A DNA stretch of 64,000 nucleotides from Collimonas sp. OK412 (lineage in GTDB: Bacteria; Pseudomonadota; Gammaproteobacteria; Burkholderiales; Burkholderiaceae_D). The notes beneath the pieces are model-generated. The model saw only the letters and a list, made by a program, of their open reading frames with translations, searched no databases and had not been told where the DNA came from. Position numbers and translations under genes: made by a program. The stretch lies in contig NZ_FOLC01000002.1 of assembly GCF_900112135.1 (NCBI RefSeq), positions 62,001 through 126,000 of the forward strand, given 5' to 3'. Below are positions 45,297-54,941 of this stretch, piece after piece (the first letter of the stretch is position 1; every line of letters begins with the position of its first letter).

Positions 45297-45899
45297 TTGA
45301 CGACAGAACGCGAAATTGATCAACTGCTTGTCGAGCGCGTACAGCGTGGCGATAAGAAGGCGTTCGAGCTCTTGGTAATTAAATACCAACGCAAGCTGAT
45401 GCGTCTTGTTTCGCGGCTGGTGCGCGACCAGGCAGAAGCCGAGGATGTTGTGCAGGAAGCCTTTATCAAGGCGTACCGGGCGCTGCCTCAGTTTAGGGGC
45501 GACTCGGCCTTTTACACCTGGCTGTATCGGATTGGCATCAACACTGCGAAGAACTACCTGGTGACGCAAGGGCGCAGGGCGCCCACCTCAACCGAGGCAA
45601 ATTCTGAGGAAGCAGAAACTTTTGACGATGGCGAGCAACTAAGGGATATAAACACTCCGGAATCCTTGCTGGCCACCAAGCAGATAGCACAAACCGTGAA
45701 TACTGCGATGGAGGCACTGCCGGCAGAACTGCGTACGGCGATTACCTTGCGCGAGATTGAGGGATTGAGTTATGACGAAATTGCTGAAGCAATGGGATGT
45801 CCGATAGGAACGGTACGCAGTCGGATATTTAGAGCACGGGAAGCTATCGCAGATAAGTTGAGGCCATTGCTGGATACGGCCATCGACAAACGTTGGTAA
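45297..45899 (+). CDS. rpoE: ECF sigma factor RpoE (AlgU type)
   Basis: A 200-residue ECF sigma-70 factor. Region 2 includes ELLVIKYQRKLMRLVSRLVRDQAEAEDVVQEAFIKAYRALPQFRGDSAFYTWLYRIGINTAKNYL and region 4 includes LPAELRTAITLREIEGLSYDEIAEAMGCPIGTVRSRIFRARE, both canonical for RpoE/AlgU. The start is a TTG at 45297 preceded by GGGAATGGGGA; the standard N-terminus MTTEREIDQLLVERVQRGD supports it. A sigma-E-like promoter lies just upstream. It leads a run with rseA, rseB and mucD. Confidence 0.96.
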   Translation: MTTEREIDQLLVERVQRGDKKAFELLVIKYQRKLMRLVSRLVRDQAEAEDVVQEAFIKAYRALPQFRGDSAFYTWLYRIGINTAKNYLVTQGRRAPTSTEANSEEAETFDDGEQLRDINTPESLLATKQIAQTVNTAMEALPAELRTAITLREIEGLSYDEIAEAMGCPIGTVRSRIFRAREAIADKLRPLLDTAIDKRW

Positions 45900-45953
45900 A
45901 AAAGATAGCGGTTTTTCGGGAACGAAGGGGTTGGCCAGGTTTTAAGGTGACTT

Positions 45954-46568
45954 ATGAATACCAAAGATATAACCCAAGAGCAGATCTCTGCCTTGGCTGA
46001 CGGGGAATTGTCCGACGCCTATGTGGATATGGCGCTGGCGGCTTTGCGCCAAGCGGATGGCCGCGACGCGTGGGACGTCTATCATCAGATAGGCGACATC
46101 ATGCGTTCGGACGATATGGCGTTGACCATGAGCGCGGATTTTTCCGCCCGCATGGCAGCGCGGCTGGATGCCGAGCCGGCTATCATTGCCGCGCCCTTGG
46201 CCGTCACTTCGCAGCCGTCCGAACAGATTGCTGTCGGTGGCGGCCAGCCTGTACGCGTCGGCGTGATAGGCGTCAGGCGCACCATCAAGCGCTTTGCCTT
46301 GCCTGGCATGGCGGCTGCTGCCGTAGCCGCGGCGGCGTTCATCATCACTCCGCAGACGGTGGTAGTCAGCGGTCCGGCGGCACAGCAGATGACGCTGGCG
46401 TCCGCATCCGCTGTCAGCGACGACCATGTCGTCACGCATGCCGGAGAAGTGCTGCGGGATTCGCGGATGGACGAATATCTGACAGCGCATCAACGTTTCT
46501 CTCCTTCTCTTTATAGCGCTGCGCAATACGCTCGGCCGGCTACATTTGCCCCTGATGCTAATAACTAA
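45954..46568 (+). CDS. rseA: Anti-sigma E factor RseA/MucA
   Basis: A 204-residue single-pass membrane protein. The N-terminal cytoplasmic domain (about 8-90, EQISALADGELSDAYVDMALAALRQADGRDAWDVYHQIGDIMRS) is the sigma-binding RseA_N fold. One membrane helix lies near 112-130 (FALPGMAAAAVAAAAFII) and the periplasmic tail contains the MDEYLTAHQRFSPS segment common to MucA. It holds RpoE inactive until regulated proteolysis releases it. It follows rpoE by 54 bp and ends one base before rseB. Confidence 0.94.
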   Translation: MNTKDITQEQISALADGELSDAYVDMALAALRQADGRDAWDVYHQIGDIMRSDDMALTMSADFSARMAARLDAEPAIIAAPLAVTSQPSEQIAVGGGQPVRVGVIGVRRTIKRFALPGMAAAAVAAAAFIITPQTVVVSGPAAQQMTLASASAVSDDHVVTHAGEVLRDSRMDEYLTAHQRFSPSLYSAAQYARPATFAPDANN

Positions 46569-46569
46569 T

Positions 46570-47586
46570 ATGCGGCAGACGCGGGTCTTGCTGGGAGTCG
46601 TTCTGTCGCTGGTCATGGTGCTTTCCGCGCACGCGGAAAGCACCGATGCTGCAAACGCGGCTGACAAGCAGGAGGCGCAGGCGCTGTTGAAAAAAATCCA
46701 GTCGGCGGCGCAAAGGCTGAATTATTCCGGCACTTTCATTTATCAGCAGGCGAACCAGATACGCACCTCGCGTATCACGCATGTGCTGGAAGGCCGGAAT
46801 GAAATAGAGAAACTGGAGATTCTCGACGGACAGCCGCGCGAATATATCCGGCGTAACGAAGATGTTACCTGCTATATGCCGGAGACGCGGACCAAGATTG
46901 TCGAGAAGCGCGTCACGCAAGACGGTTTTCCTGCCATCCTGGCAGCGCTGCCGGCCGACCTGACGGATTACTACAATGTCAAAATGGGCGAAACCGGGCG
47001 GGTAGCCGGGTTCGACTGCCAGGCAGTGCTGCTGGAGCCCAAGGACAACATGCGTTACGGCTACAAGCTGTGGGCGGAAAAAAATTCCGGCCTGCTGTTG
47101 CGGGCGCAAACGCTGAACGGCAAGAACGAGATCGTCGAGCAGATTTCGTTTACCCAGATCGGCATCGGCAACATCGATCACAGCCACCTGAAGCCGAGCT
47201 TTGGCAACACCAGTTCCTGGCACACGGAAAGCAGCGTGATCAATCCGACCAATCTGAACGAATGGACGGTTACCGGCATGCCTCCCGGTTTCAAGAAAGT
47301 ACGCGAACTTAAGCGCTTGGTGGCCGATGCGCCGTCTTCGAAGAGCGCTGCCGGCACAGCGGCAATGCGGCGCGAAGTATCGCAGCTGATTTTTTCCGAC
47401 GGGCTGGTGGCGATTTCGATCTTTATCGAACCGGGCAGCCAGAGCCGTACCGAAGGATCCTTGCAGCAGGGAGCATTGAATATCGTCGGCAAGCGGCAAG
47501 GGGATTATTGGCTGACGATTGTGGGCGATGTGCCGCCTGCGGCAATGAGGCAGGTGGCGAATTCGATTGAACTCAAAAACAAATAA
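46570..47586 (+). CDS. rseB: Periplasmic sigma-E regulator RseB/MucB
   Basis: A 338-residue exported protein with signal peptide MRQTRVLLGVVLSLVMVLSAHAES. The MucB/RseB N-domain (about 30-205: LNYSGTFIYQQANQIRTSRITHV, YGYKLWAEKNSGLLLRA) resembles the LolA lipoprotein-binding fold, and the C-domain (about 225-335, WTVTGMPPGFKKV, QLIFSDGLVAISIF) follows. It shields RseA from the protease and senses mislocalised lipids. I placed the start at the ATG 46570, one base after the rseA stop; longer in-frame starts would overlap rseA. Confidence 0.94.
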   Translation: MRQTRVLLGVVLSLVMVLSAHAESTDAANAADKQEAQALLKKIQSAAQRLNYSGTFIYQQANQIRTSRITHVLEGRNEIEKLEILDGQPREYIRRNEDVTCYMPETRTKIVEKRVTQDGFPAILAALPADLTDYYNVKMGETGRVAGFDCQAVLLEPKDNMRYGYKLWAEKNSGLLLRAQTLNGKNEIVEQISFTQIGIGNIDHSHLKPSFGNTSSWHTESSVINPTNLNEWTVTGMPPGFKKVRELKRLVADAPSSKSAAGTAAMRREVSQLIFSDGLVAISIFIEPGSQSRTEGSLQQGALNIVGKRQGDYWLTIVGDVPPAAMRQVANSIELKNK

Positions 47587-47592
47587 AACTTT

Positions 47593-49092
47593 ATGACTAC
47601 GAAAATGCCTGTTCCGGTTCGTTCCGTTTTATCTGCCATGGTTGTCGCTGCGACAGCCACTTTTTTTGTTCCCGCCATGCTTGGCGCCGGCCCTCAGGCG
47701 ATTGCCGCGCCGGTATCCGGATTGCCGGATTTTACCGACATCGTCGAAAAAACCGGCCCTGCGGTGGTCAATATCCGTACTACTGAAAAAGTCAAAAGCG
47801 GTTCCGGCCAGGGCGATTCGGGCGACCCTAGCGACGACGAAATGCAGGATTTTTTCCGCCGCTTTTTCGGCGTCCCGATTCCCAACATGCCGCGCCCGCA
47901 GGTTCCCGGCCAGCGCGGCCGCAAGGCTGATCCCAAGCAGCAGGAAGAGGTGCCGCGCGGAGTCGGCTCCGGCTTCGTGATTTCGACCGATGGTTATGTC
48001 ATGACCAACGCCCATGTGATCGACGGCGCCAGCGAAGTGTATGTGACACTGACCGACAAACGCGAATTCAAAGCCAAGGTGATCGGTGCCGACACGCGCA
48101 GCGATGTCGCCTTGCTGAAAATCGACGGCGCCAACCTGCCGCGCCTGACGATGGGCGATTCCGACAAGATCAAGGCTGGCGAATGGGTGCTGGCGATCGG
48201 CTCGCCGTTCGGCCTCGAGAACACCGTGACCGCCGGCATCATTTCGGCGAAAGCGCGCGACACCGGCGACTACCTGCCTCTGATCCAGACTGACGTTGCG
48301 GTCAATCCAGGCAATTCCGGCGGGCCGTTGATCAACATGCGCGGCGAAGTGGTCGGCATCAACTCGCAGATCTACAGCCGTTCCGGCGGTTTCATGGGGA
48401 TTTCGTTTGCGGTCCCGATCGACGAAGCCATGCGCGTGTCGGACCAGCTGAAAGCTTCGGGCAAGGTGACGCGCGGCCGGATCGGCGTGCAGATCGGCGA
48501 AGTGACCAAGGACGTGGCCGAATCGCTGGGCTTGCCCAAGGCTGAAGGCGCGCTGGTGGCGCGGGTCGAAGCTGACGGACCGGCAGCCAAGGCGGGCTTG
48601 CAGGCCGGCGACATCATCCTGAAATTCAACGGTGTGGCAATCGACAAGGCGAACGACCTGCCGCGCCTGGTCGGCAATACCAAGCCGGGTGCGCGCGGCA
48701 CCATCAGCGTCTGGCGCAAGGGCAGCAGCCGCGACTTCCCGATCACGATCACCGAACTGGCGGCCGACAAGGTCGCCGCGGACGACGACGCCAAGCCGAA
48801 GAAGAAGGAGCAGGTTGCCAACGCACTGGGCCTGACAGTCAGTGACCTGAGCGAAGCCAAGAAGAAAGAATTGGGCGTCGACGGCGGAGTGATGATCGAG
48901 ACGTCCGAAGGCAGTGCGGCGCGGGCCGGCTTGCGTGCCGGCGATGTGGTGCAGCGCTTGAACAATACCGATATCAAGGACGCCAAGCAGTTCAACGCCC
49001 TGGTTGCCAAACTGGAGCCGAAGAAAATGGCGGTGCTGCTGGTGCGCCGCGGCGAGTCGTCGCAATTCGTCCCGCTGCGCCCAGGCAGCTGA
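47593..49092 (+). CDS. mucD: HtrA/DegP-type periplasmic serine protease (MucD)
   Basis: A 499-residue DegP-like protease. An N-terminal signal (about 8-38) precedes a low-complexity linker, then the trypsin-like domain with His in TNAHVIDGA, Asp in TRSDVALLKIDG and Ser in NPGNSGGPLIN, then two PDZ domains (about 297-385 and 410-495). The linker has FFRRFFGVPIPN, typical of HtrA. It degrades or refolds damaged periplasmic proteins and typically belongs to the sigma-E regulon. It is six bp after rseB and ends in a strong terminator. Confidence 0.96.
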   Translation: MTTKMPVPVRSVLSAMVVAATATFFVPAMLGAGPQAIAAPVSGLPDFTDIVEKTGPAVVNIRTTEKVKSGSGQGDSGDPSDDEMQDFFRRFFGVPIPNMPRPQVPGQRGRKADPKQQEEVPRGVGSGFVISTDGYVMTNAHVIDGASEVYVTLTDKREFKAKVIGADTRSDVALLKIDGANLPRLTMGDSDKIKAGEWVLAIGSPFGLENTVTAGIISAKARDTGDYLPLIQTDVAVNPGNSGGPLINMRGEVVGINSQIYSRSGGFMGISFAVPIDEAMRVSDQLKASGKVTRGRIGVQIGEVTKDVAESLGLPKAEGALVARVEADGPAAKAGLQAGDIILKFNGVAIDKANDLPRLVGNTKPGARGTISVWRKGSSRDFPITITELAADKVAADDDAKPKKKEQVANALGLTVSDLSEAKKKELGVDGGVMIETSEGSAARAGLRAGDVVQRLNNTDIKDAKQFNALVAKLEPKKMAVLLVRRGESSQFVPLRPGS

Positions 49093-49115
49093 CTGCGCTG
49101 ATTGTCGTTATCCGG

Positions 49116-49152
49116 AGCTGCAGGCTGTCGAGGCCTGCAGCTTTTTGTTTTT
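49116..49152 (+). terminator. Intrinsic terminator of the rpoE-mucD group
   Basis: Perfect 10-bp stem AGCTGCAGGC (49116-49125)/GCCTGCAGCT (49133-49142), 7-nt loop, followed by TTTTTGTTTTT. Confidence 0.92.
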
Positions 49153-49193
49153 GCCGGTGCGGCTTGCCGCCCCATGTGTTCCAGGGTCCAGGG

Positions 49194-49472
49194 ATGTCAA
49201 GATTTCACTTCACGCTATATAGCCGGTCCTACTGCCATTTGTGCGAAGACATGCGCCAGGCGCTGCTGGCTTTGCAGGCGCCGGACGAAAGCGCGGCCGG
49301 CTGGTTTACTGTCGAGCTGGTCGATGTCGATGCCGATCCTGGGCTGGTGGCCAGATATGATGAGCTGGTCCCGGTGCTTGCCGGGAGCAAGGACGGCAAG
49401 CCGCCGGTGCAGCTTTGTCATTATTTTCTTGATGCCGAAGCAATAAAGAGATTTTTAGGCGACGGCATCTGA
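49194..49472 (+). CDS. Glutaredoxin-like protein (DUF836)
   Basis: A 92-residue thioredoxin-fold protein: FTLYSRSYCHLCEDMRQALLAL with the redox CHLC pair, then VELVDVDADPGLVARYDELVPVLAG, the DUF836 pattern. The cis-proline loop region VPVLAGSKDGKPPVQLC is recognisable. It probably reduces disulfides in the cytoplasm. The ATG at 49194 is used; upstream GTG/TTG codons at 49176 and 49164 are alternatives. It lies between mucD and lepA, as in other Burkholderiales. Confidence 0.85.
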   Translation: MSRFHFTLYSRSYCHLCEDMRQALLALQAPDESAAGWFTVELVDVDADPGLVARYDELVPVLAGSKDGKPPVQLCHYFLDAEAIKRFLGDGI

Positions 49473-49832
49473 ACGGCGGCCAGCCAGGCATTTTAATTGT
49501 TAAAAATATAATAAATCATTTCTGCCCGGAAAATTATCTTTCACATACTCCTGCCGGGAGATAAAAAAAGAGTCTCTTGCGGCCCTTGTTTTAAGGTGCT
49601 TTTAAGATACTTATAGGAGTATGTTGATAAAACGCTTTCCTTGTTATACTGGAAGGCAATATCTTCAGGCCTTTGATTTGTCGGTTTTCCCCTCTGAAAT
49701 CCGGTAAAATGACGGCACTGAATAACCTGTCATAAAAGGCGCTCGCCTGGGACACATGTGCAGTGTTTCGTCAAATGCGAAACACCGCGCTGAGCCCGGC
49801 TCAGAGCGCTTTTTTTGTAATCGCGTCTGTCA
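49473..49832. other. lepA upstream region with promoter-like and attenuator-like elements
   Basis: 360 bp without a gene. TTGATA (49624-49629) and TATACT (49645-49650) with a 15-bp spacer resemble a promoter. Downstream are a hairpin GTGTTTCG/CGAAACAC (about 49768-49790) and a terminator-like stem with T run at about 49787-49816, ending 17 nt before the lepA ATG. Confidence 0.5.
49787..49817 (+). terminator. Terminator/attenuator in the lepA leader
   Basis: A self-complementary GAGCCCGGCTC core flanked by GCGCT and AGAGCGC, with seven T after it. Located immediately before the lepA start codon, so it would terminate transcripts that have not yet reached the gene; it could be an attenuator or the end of a small RNA. 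Confidence 0.55.
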
Positions 49833-51626
49833 ATGAACAACATCCGTAATTTCTCCATCATCGCCCATATCGACCACGGTAAATCTACCCTGGCGGACCG
49901 TATCATCCAATCCTGCGGCGGCTTGTCTGATCGTGAAATGGAAGCTCAGGTGCTCGACTCGATGGATATCGAGCGCGAGCGCGGCATCACGATCAAGGCC
50001 CAGACCGCGGCGCTGTCCTACAAGGCGCTGGACGGGCAGGTCTACAACCTGAACCTGATCGATACCCCGGGCCACGTCGACTTCAGCTACGAAGTCAGCC
50101 GTTCGCTGTCCGCCTGCGAAGGCGCGCTGCTGGTGGTCGACGCCTCGCAAGGAGTGGAAGCCCAGACCGTGGCCAACTGCTATACCGCGCTTGACCTGGG
50201 TGTGGAAGTGGTGCCGGTATTGAACAAGATCGACCTGCCTTCCGCCGATCCCGACAACGCGATCGCCGAAATCGAAGACGTGATCGGGATCGATGCCCAC
50301 GATGCCGTGCATTGCTCGGCCAAGACCGGGCTTGGCGTGCGCGAGGTGCTGGAGTCGCTGATCGTCAAGGTGCCGCCGCCGAAAGGCGATCCGGACGCCC
50401 CTTTGCAAGCCCTGATCGTCGATTCCTGGTTCGACAACTATGTCGGCGTCGTGATGCTGGTGCGTATCAAGAACGGTACGCTGCGTCCTAAAGACAAGAT
50501 CCTGCTGATGGCTACCGGTTCCCAGCATCTGACGGAGAGCGTTGGCGTGTTTACGCCTAAATCGCAGGCCCGCGAATCGCTTTCGGCCGGCCAGGTGGGT
50601 TTCATCATCGCCGGCATCAAGGAGCTCAAGGCCGCCAAGGTAGGCGATACCGTCACCCTGGCCGGCAAGCCCGCAGCGGCGGCCTTGCCCGGCTTCAAGG
50701 AAGTGCAGCCGCAGGTGTTCGCCGGCTTGTTCCCGGTCGAGGCCAACCAGTACGATGCGTTGCGCGACTCGCTGGAAAAGCTCAAGCTGAACGACGCTGC
50801 CTTGCAGTATGAGCCAGAGGTATCGCAAGCGCTGGGATTCGGTTTCCGCTGCGGCTTCCTCGGTTTGCTGCACATGGAAATCGTCCAGGAGCGCCTGGAG
50901 CGCGAGTTCGACATGGACTTGATCACTACCGCGCCTACCGTGATCTACGAGGTGGTGAAGCGCGACGGCACCATCATGCTGGTGGACAATCCGTCGAAGA
51001 TGCCCGATCCGTCGAATATCGAAGAAGTGCGCGAACCGATCGTCACCGTCAACCTGTACATGCCGCAGGAATATGTGGGTTCGGTCATTACGCTGTGCAC
51101 CCAGAAGCGCGGGCAGCAGATCGACATGAGCTACCACGGCAAGCAGGTCAAGCTGACTTATGAAATCCCGATGGCGGAGGTGGTGCTCGATTTCTTCGAC
51201 CGCCTGAAATCGACGTCGCGCGGTTACGCCTCGATGGACTACGAATTCAAGGAATACCGTTCGGCCGACGTGGTCAAGGTCGACATGCTGATCAACAGCG
51301 AAAAGGTCGATGCGCTGGCGATCATCGTGCACCGCGCCAACAGCCAGTACCGCGGCCGGGCAGTGGCGGCCAAGATGCGCGAGCTGATTCCGCGCCAGAT
51401 GTTCGATGTCGCGATCCAGGCAGCGATCGGCGCCAATATCATTTCGCGCGAAAACGTCAAGGCTCTGCGCAAGAACGTGCTGGCGAAATGCTACGGCGGC
51501 GACATCAGCCGCAAGCGCAAATTGCTGGAAAAGCAGAAGGCCGGTAAAAAACGGATGAAGCAGGTGGGTTCCGTCGAGATCCCGCAAGAAGCATTCCTGG
51601 CAATCTTACAAGTGGATGAAAAATGA
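49833..51626 (+). CDS. lepA: Elongation factor 4 (LepA)
   Basis: A 597-residue translational GTPase. G1 [13 protein letters not shown] (about residues 9-21), G2 [11 protein letters not shown]3 DTPGHVDF, G4 NKIDLP and the LepA-specific C-terminal domain ([34 protein letters not shown]) are intact. LepA acts on stalled or misfolded ribosome states and aids 30S assembly. Its TGA overlaps the lepB ATG, so the pair is coupled. The last residues [15 protein letters not shown] are typical. Confidence 0.98.
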   Translation: MNNIRNFSIIAHIDHGKSTLADRIIQSCGGLSDREMEAQVLDSMDIERERGITIKAQTAALSYKALDGQVYNLNLIDTPGHVDFSYEVSRSLSACEGALLVVDASQGVEAQTVANCYTALDLGVEVVPVLNKIDLPSADPDNAIAEIEDVIGIDAHDAVHCSAKTGLGVREVLESLIVKVPPPKGDPDAPLQALIVDSWFDNYVGVVMLVRIKNGTLRPKDKILLMATGSQHLTESVGVFTPKSQARESLSAGQVGFIIAGIKELKAAKVGDTVTLAGKPAAAALPGFKEVQPQVFAGLFPVEANQYDALRDSLEKLKLNDAALQYEPEVSQALGFGFRCGFLGLLHMEIVQERLEREFDMDLITTAPTVIYEVVKRDGTIMLVDNPSKMPDPSNIEEVREPIVTVNLYMPQEYVGSVITLCTQKRGQQIDMSYHGKQVKLTYEIPMAEVVLDFFDRLKSTSRGYASMDYEFKEYRSADVVKVDMLINSEKVDALAIIVHRANSQYRGRAVAAKMRELIPRQMFDVAIQAAIGANIISRENVKALRKNVLAKCYGGDISRKRKLLEKQKAGKKRMKQVGSVEIPQEAFLAILQVDEK

Positions 51627-52540
51627 CATTGCAATCAATCTTAGGAAATTTCGCATTAATCCTGTTTGTCTTGACTGTTGTCACCGGCATCATCTGGTTT
51701 TTTGACCGCTTCTACCTGAGCAAGCAGCGGCGCGCCAAGGCCGACGCCGCGCTGGCTGAATTCGATGCGCGCAACGCCAAGCTGAGCGCCGACGGCATCA
51801 AGCTGGAGAACAGCGGCCGCGCTGCGCTGGAGGCGAACCTGCTGCGCCAGCCGACCTGGGTTGAGTATTCCGGCAGTTTCTTCCCGGTGATCGCCATGGT
51901 GTTTTTCTTGCGCTCGTTCCTGTACGAGCCGTTCAAGATTCCATCGAGTTCGATGGTGCCGACCTTGCTGGTGGGCGACCTGATCCTGGTCAACAAGTTT
52001 ACTTACGGTATCCGCTTGCCGATCCTGAATAAAAAAGTGATCGAAATGAATAACCCGCAGCGCGGCGACGTGATGGTGTTCAAATATCCCAAGGATATGT
52101 CGCTCGATTACATCAAGCGCGTGGTTGGGGTGCCCGGTGATAAAATAACTTACCAAAACAAGCGCTTAACGATTAACGGTCAAGCTCTTTCTTATGTGTC
52201 GTTGCCGGATTACCTGAATGAAGACAGCCTGGACTACTCCCAGCAATTCACGGAAAACCTGTCAAACGTGCAACATACGATCGCAGTGCGCAGCGGCCGG
52301 CCACCGATTTCGCTGGAAGGCGTGATGGATTTCCCTAACAAGGACGCTTGTTCCTATAACCCTGAAGGTTTTACCTGTACCGTTCCTGCTGGAAATTATT
52401 TCATGATGGGGGATAATCGGGATAACAGCGAAGACAGCCGTTACTGGGGATTCGTACCGGATGAGAATATTGTTGGAAAAGCATTTTTGGTCTGGATGAA
52501 CTTAGGCAATTTCAAACGTATCGGCACTTTCTTTAAATAA
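51623..52540 (+). CDS. lepB: Signal peptidase I
   Basis: A 305-residue leader peptidase. N-terminal membrane segment (about 8-27), a cytoplasmic loop, a second membrane segment (about 89-104), then the periplasmic catalytic domain with Ser in [14 protein letters not shown] (box B), Lys in [13 protein letters not shown] (box D) and [17 protein letters not shown] (box E). It removes signal peptides of secreted proteins. It overlaps lepA by four bases and is followed by a DUF4845 protein. Confidence 0.97.
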   Translation: MTLQSILGNFALILFVLTVVTGIIWFFDRFYLSKQRRAKADAALAEFDARNAKLSADGIKLENSGRAALEANLLRQPTWVEYSGSFFPVIAMVFFLRSFLYEPFKIPSSSMVPTLLVGDLILVNKFTYGIRLPILNKKVIEMNNPQRGDVMVFKYPKDMSLDYIKRVVGVPGDKITYQNKRLTINGQALSYVSLPDYLNEDSLDYSQQFTENLSNVQHTIAVRSGRPPISLEGVMDFPNKDACSYNPEGFTCTVPAGNYFMMGDNRDNSEDSRYWGFVPDENIVGKAFLVWMNLGNFKRIGTFFK

Positions 52541-52567
52541 ACCATTTAAACCATTGCGGAGTCAGGG

Positions 52568-52936
52568 ATGACAAGAATTTCCGGATCTACACGGAAGCAG
52601 CAGGGCATTACATTATTCGGCCTGATCGTTGTGTTGGCGGTCCTCGGCTGTATCGGTGTGCTGGTGGCCAAGGTGACGCCGACCACGATCGAATATTTTT
52701 CGATCAAGAAAGCGATCGCCGCAGCCCGGACGTCCGGCACCACGGTGCAGGAAATCCAGAATGCGTTCAACAAGCAGGCCGAGGTGGGCTACATCGATGC
52801 GATTTCAGGAAAAGACCTGGAAATCACCAAGAATGGCGACGATATCCAGATCAGCTTTGCGTACCAGAAAAAGATCCCGCTGGTCGGTCCTGTCAGCTTG
52901 CTGATCGATTATGCAGGCAGCACCGCCAAGTCTTGA
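52568..52936 (+). CDS. DUF4845 family protein with pilin-like N-terminus
   Basis: A 122-residue protein. [40 protein letters not shown] resembles a type IV pilin hydrophobic helix, followed by a small soluble domain. DUF4845 genes between lepB and rnc are widespread in Beta- and Gammaproteobacteria, and the function is unknown. There is no clear prepilin peptidase Gly-Phe site, so the likeness may only be topological. The TGA overlaps a possible TTG start of rnc. Confidence 0.85.
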   Translation: MTRISGSTRKQQGITLFGLIVVLAVLGCIGVLVAKVTPTTIEYFSIKKAIAAARTSGTTVQEIQNAFNKQAEVGYIDAISGKDLEITKNGDDIQISFAYQKKIPLVGPVSLLIDYAGSTAKS

Positions 52937-52998
52937 CCGGTGTTGCACCAAGGGTTGAAGAACTAGCGCGGACGACAACCGTAAACGTCGAAGAAAAA

Positions 52999-53991
52999 AT
53001 GGACCTCATGTTATTGCAGAATCGGCTAGGCCACACTTTTAAGGATGCTACGTTATTGCAGCAGGCCTTGACGCATCGCAGCCATAGCACCTTGCATAAC
53101 GAACGGTTGGAATTCCTCGGCGATTCGATCCTGAACTGTGTTGTCGCTTCATTGTTGTTCGACCGCTATACCAAGATAGACGAAGGCGACCTGTCGCGGG
53201 TGCGCGCCAACCTGGTCAAGCAGCAATCGCTGTATGAAATTGCGCAAAGGCTGGAATTGTCGCAATTCCTGCGGCTGGGCGAGGGCGAGCTGAAGTCCGG
53301 CGGCTTTCGCCGGCCTTCGATCCTGGCCGATACGCTGGAAGCGCTGTTCGGCGCGATTTTCCTGGACGCCGGCTTTGACGCCGCGCGCGACGTGATCCGC
53401 GCCTTGTATATCCCGATCCTCGATACTGTCGATCCCAAGACCCTGGGCAAGGATGCCAAGACCCTGCTGCAGGAATACCTGCAGGGGAAAAAGATCGCCT
53501 TGCCGCAATATAACGTCGTGGCTACCCACGGCGCCGCGCACAACCAGGAATTCGAAATCGAATGCCTGGTGCCGAAGCTGGATATCCAGGTCTTCGGCAA
53601 CGGCGGCAGCCGCCGCGCCGGCGAGCAGGCCGCGGCCAAGCTGGCGCTGGAAGCGGTGCAAAAGGCCTTTGTGAAAGCGCCGGCCGCGCCGCGCAAAGCC
53701 AAGCCGCGCACCGCGCAGCTGAAACTGAGCGGAATTGCGACGATTCAGCCGGATGCGCCGGAAGCGGCGCCGGATGAAGCCGGCAAGCCTGCCGCGTCGG
53801 CCAAGGACAAAACCCCGGTCGAGGCAGCCGCCAAAACACCGGCGAAAACCCATGCGCCGGCCGTCAACGGCAGCGCTGAGGCAGCCGCCCCAGCCAAGGC
53901 GAGCCCTGTCGCGGAAACCATCGCCGCAGCCGGCGCCGCCGCTCCTTCTAATGCAACACCCCATACTACGAGTAAATCGAAAACCGCATGA
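52999..53991 (+). CDS. rnc: Ribonuclease III with Ala/Pro-rich C-terminal extension
   Basis: About 330 residues. The nuclease domain has the signature [16 protein letters not shown] and the metal-binding [12 protein letters not shown], followed by the double-stranded RNA-binding domain (about 155-225). E. coli RNase III ends near residue 226; this protein adds about 100 residues of low-complexity Ala/Pro/Lys ([14 protein letters not shown] onwards). RNase III processes 30S rRNA precursors and regulates mRNAs. I used the ATG at 52999; the TTG at 52933 overlapping the upstream stop would add 22 residues. The TGA overlaps the era ATG. Confidence 0.95.
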   Translation: MDLMLLQNRLGHTFKDATLLQQALTHRSHSTLHNERLEFLGDSILNCVVASLLFDRYTKIDEGDLSRVRANLVKQQSLYEIAQRLELSQFLRLGEGELKSGGFRRPSILADTLEALFGAIFLDAGFDAARDVIRALYIPILDTVDPKTLGKDAKTLLQEYLQGKKIALPQYNVVATHGAAHNQEFEIECLVPKLDIQVFGNGGSRRAGEQAAAKLALEAVQKAFVKAPAAPRKAKPRTAQLKLSGIATIQPDAPEAAPDEAGKPAASAKDKTPVEAAAKTPAKTHAPAVNGSAEAAAPAKASPVAETIAAAGAAAPSNATPHTTSKSKTA

Positions 53992-54917
53992 CAGACTCTA
54001 CACCCCAGGCATCGACTGCTATGTCGTCGGCTGCAGCTGATTTCCGTTGCGGCTACATAGCTATTGTCGGTCGCCCTAACGTAGGCAAGTCGACCTTGAT
54101 GAACGAGCTGATCGGCGCCAAGGTCAGCATTACGTCGCGCAAGGCGCAGACCACGCGCCATCGGATTACCGGGATCCAGACCGTGGCCGACACGCAGTTC
54201 GTGTATGTCGATACGCCAGGTTTCCAGACGCGCCATTCGAATGCGCTGAACAAGACGCTGAACCGCACCGTGACCACGACGCTGACAGCGGCCGACGTCA
54301 TCCTGTACATCATCGAAGCAGGCACCTTTGGCCCGGCTGACCAGCAAGTGATGGCTTTGCTGCCGGCCAACGTGCCTTGCATCCTGGTGATCAACAAATC
54401 GGACCGGGTCAAGGACAAGGCGGTGCTGCTGCCGTTCGCTCAGAAAATCGCCGCCATGCGCGATTTTGCCGCGGTGGTGCCGGTATCGGCCAAGCTGCGC
54501 TTCCAGCTGGATAACCTGCAAGGCGAAATCCGCAAGCACCTGCCGGCCAATCCGCCGATGTTCGGCGAAGACGATATTACCGACCGCAGCGAGAAATTCC
54601 TCGCGGCCGAAATCGTGCGTGAAAAAGTATTCCGTTTTGTCGGCGATGAACTGCCTTATACCAGCACGGTCCTGATCGAGAAATTCGAACTTGAAGGCAA
54701 CCTGCGCCGCGTGTTTGCGGCGATCCTGGTCGAGCGCGACACCCACAAGTCGATGGTGATCGGCCAGAAGGGCGCCCGCCTCAAGGATATTTCAACCCAG
54801 GCGCGGCTGGACATGGAACGTCTGTTCGGCGGTCCGGTGTACCTGGAAATCTGGGTCAAGGTGAAATCCGGCTGGGCCGACAACGAAGCCGGATTGCGCG
54901 CCTACGGCTACGAATAA
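53988..54917 (+). CDS. era: GTPase Era
   Basis: A 309-residue Era. The GTPase domain has [31 protein letters not shown] and INKSDRV; the C-terminal KH domain has [34 protein letters not shown]. Era binds the 3' end of 16S rRNA in 30S maturation. It overlaps rnc (ATGA), a conserved pairing. A roughly 15-residue Ser/Ala-rich N-terminal leader precedes the domain. Confidence 0.97.
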   Translation: MTDSTPQASTAMSSAAADFRCGYIAIVGRPNVGKSTLMNELIGAKVSITSRKAQTTRHRITGIQTVADTQFVYVDTPGFQTRHSNALNKTLNRTVTTTLTAADVILYIIEAGTFGPADQQVMALLPANVPCILVINKSDRVKDKAVLLPFAQKIAAMRDFAAVVPVSAKLRFQLDNLQGEIRKHLPANPPMFGEDDITDRSEKFLAAEIVREKVFRFVGDELPYTSTVLIEKFELEGNLRRVFAAILVERDTHKSMVIGQKGARLKDISTQARLDMERLFGGPVYLEIWVKVKSGWADNEAGLRAYGYE

Positions 54918-54941
54918 GCCCGACTCCATACCTCACTGAGC

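Noticed and set aside
49830-51587. 585-residue minus-strand frame
   Set aside because: Antisense to lepA with no family motif; His/Asp-rich shadow composition.
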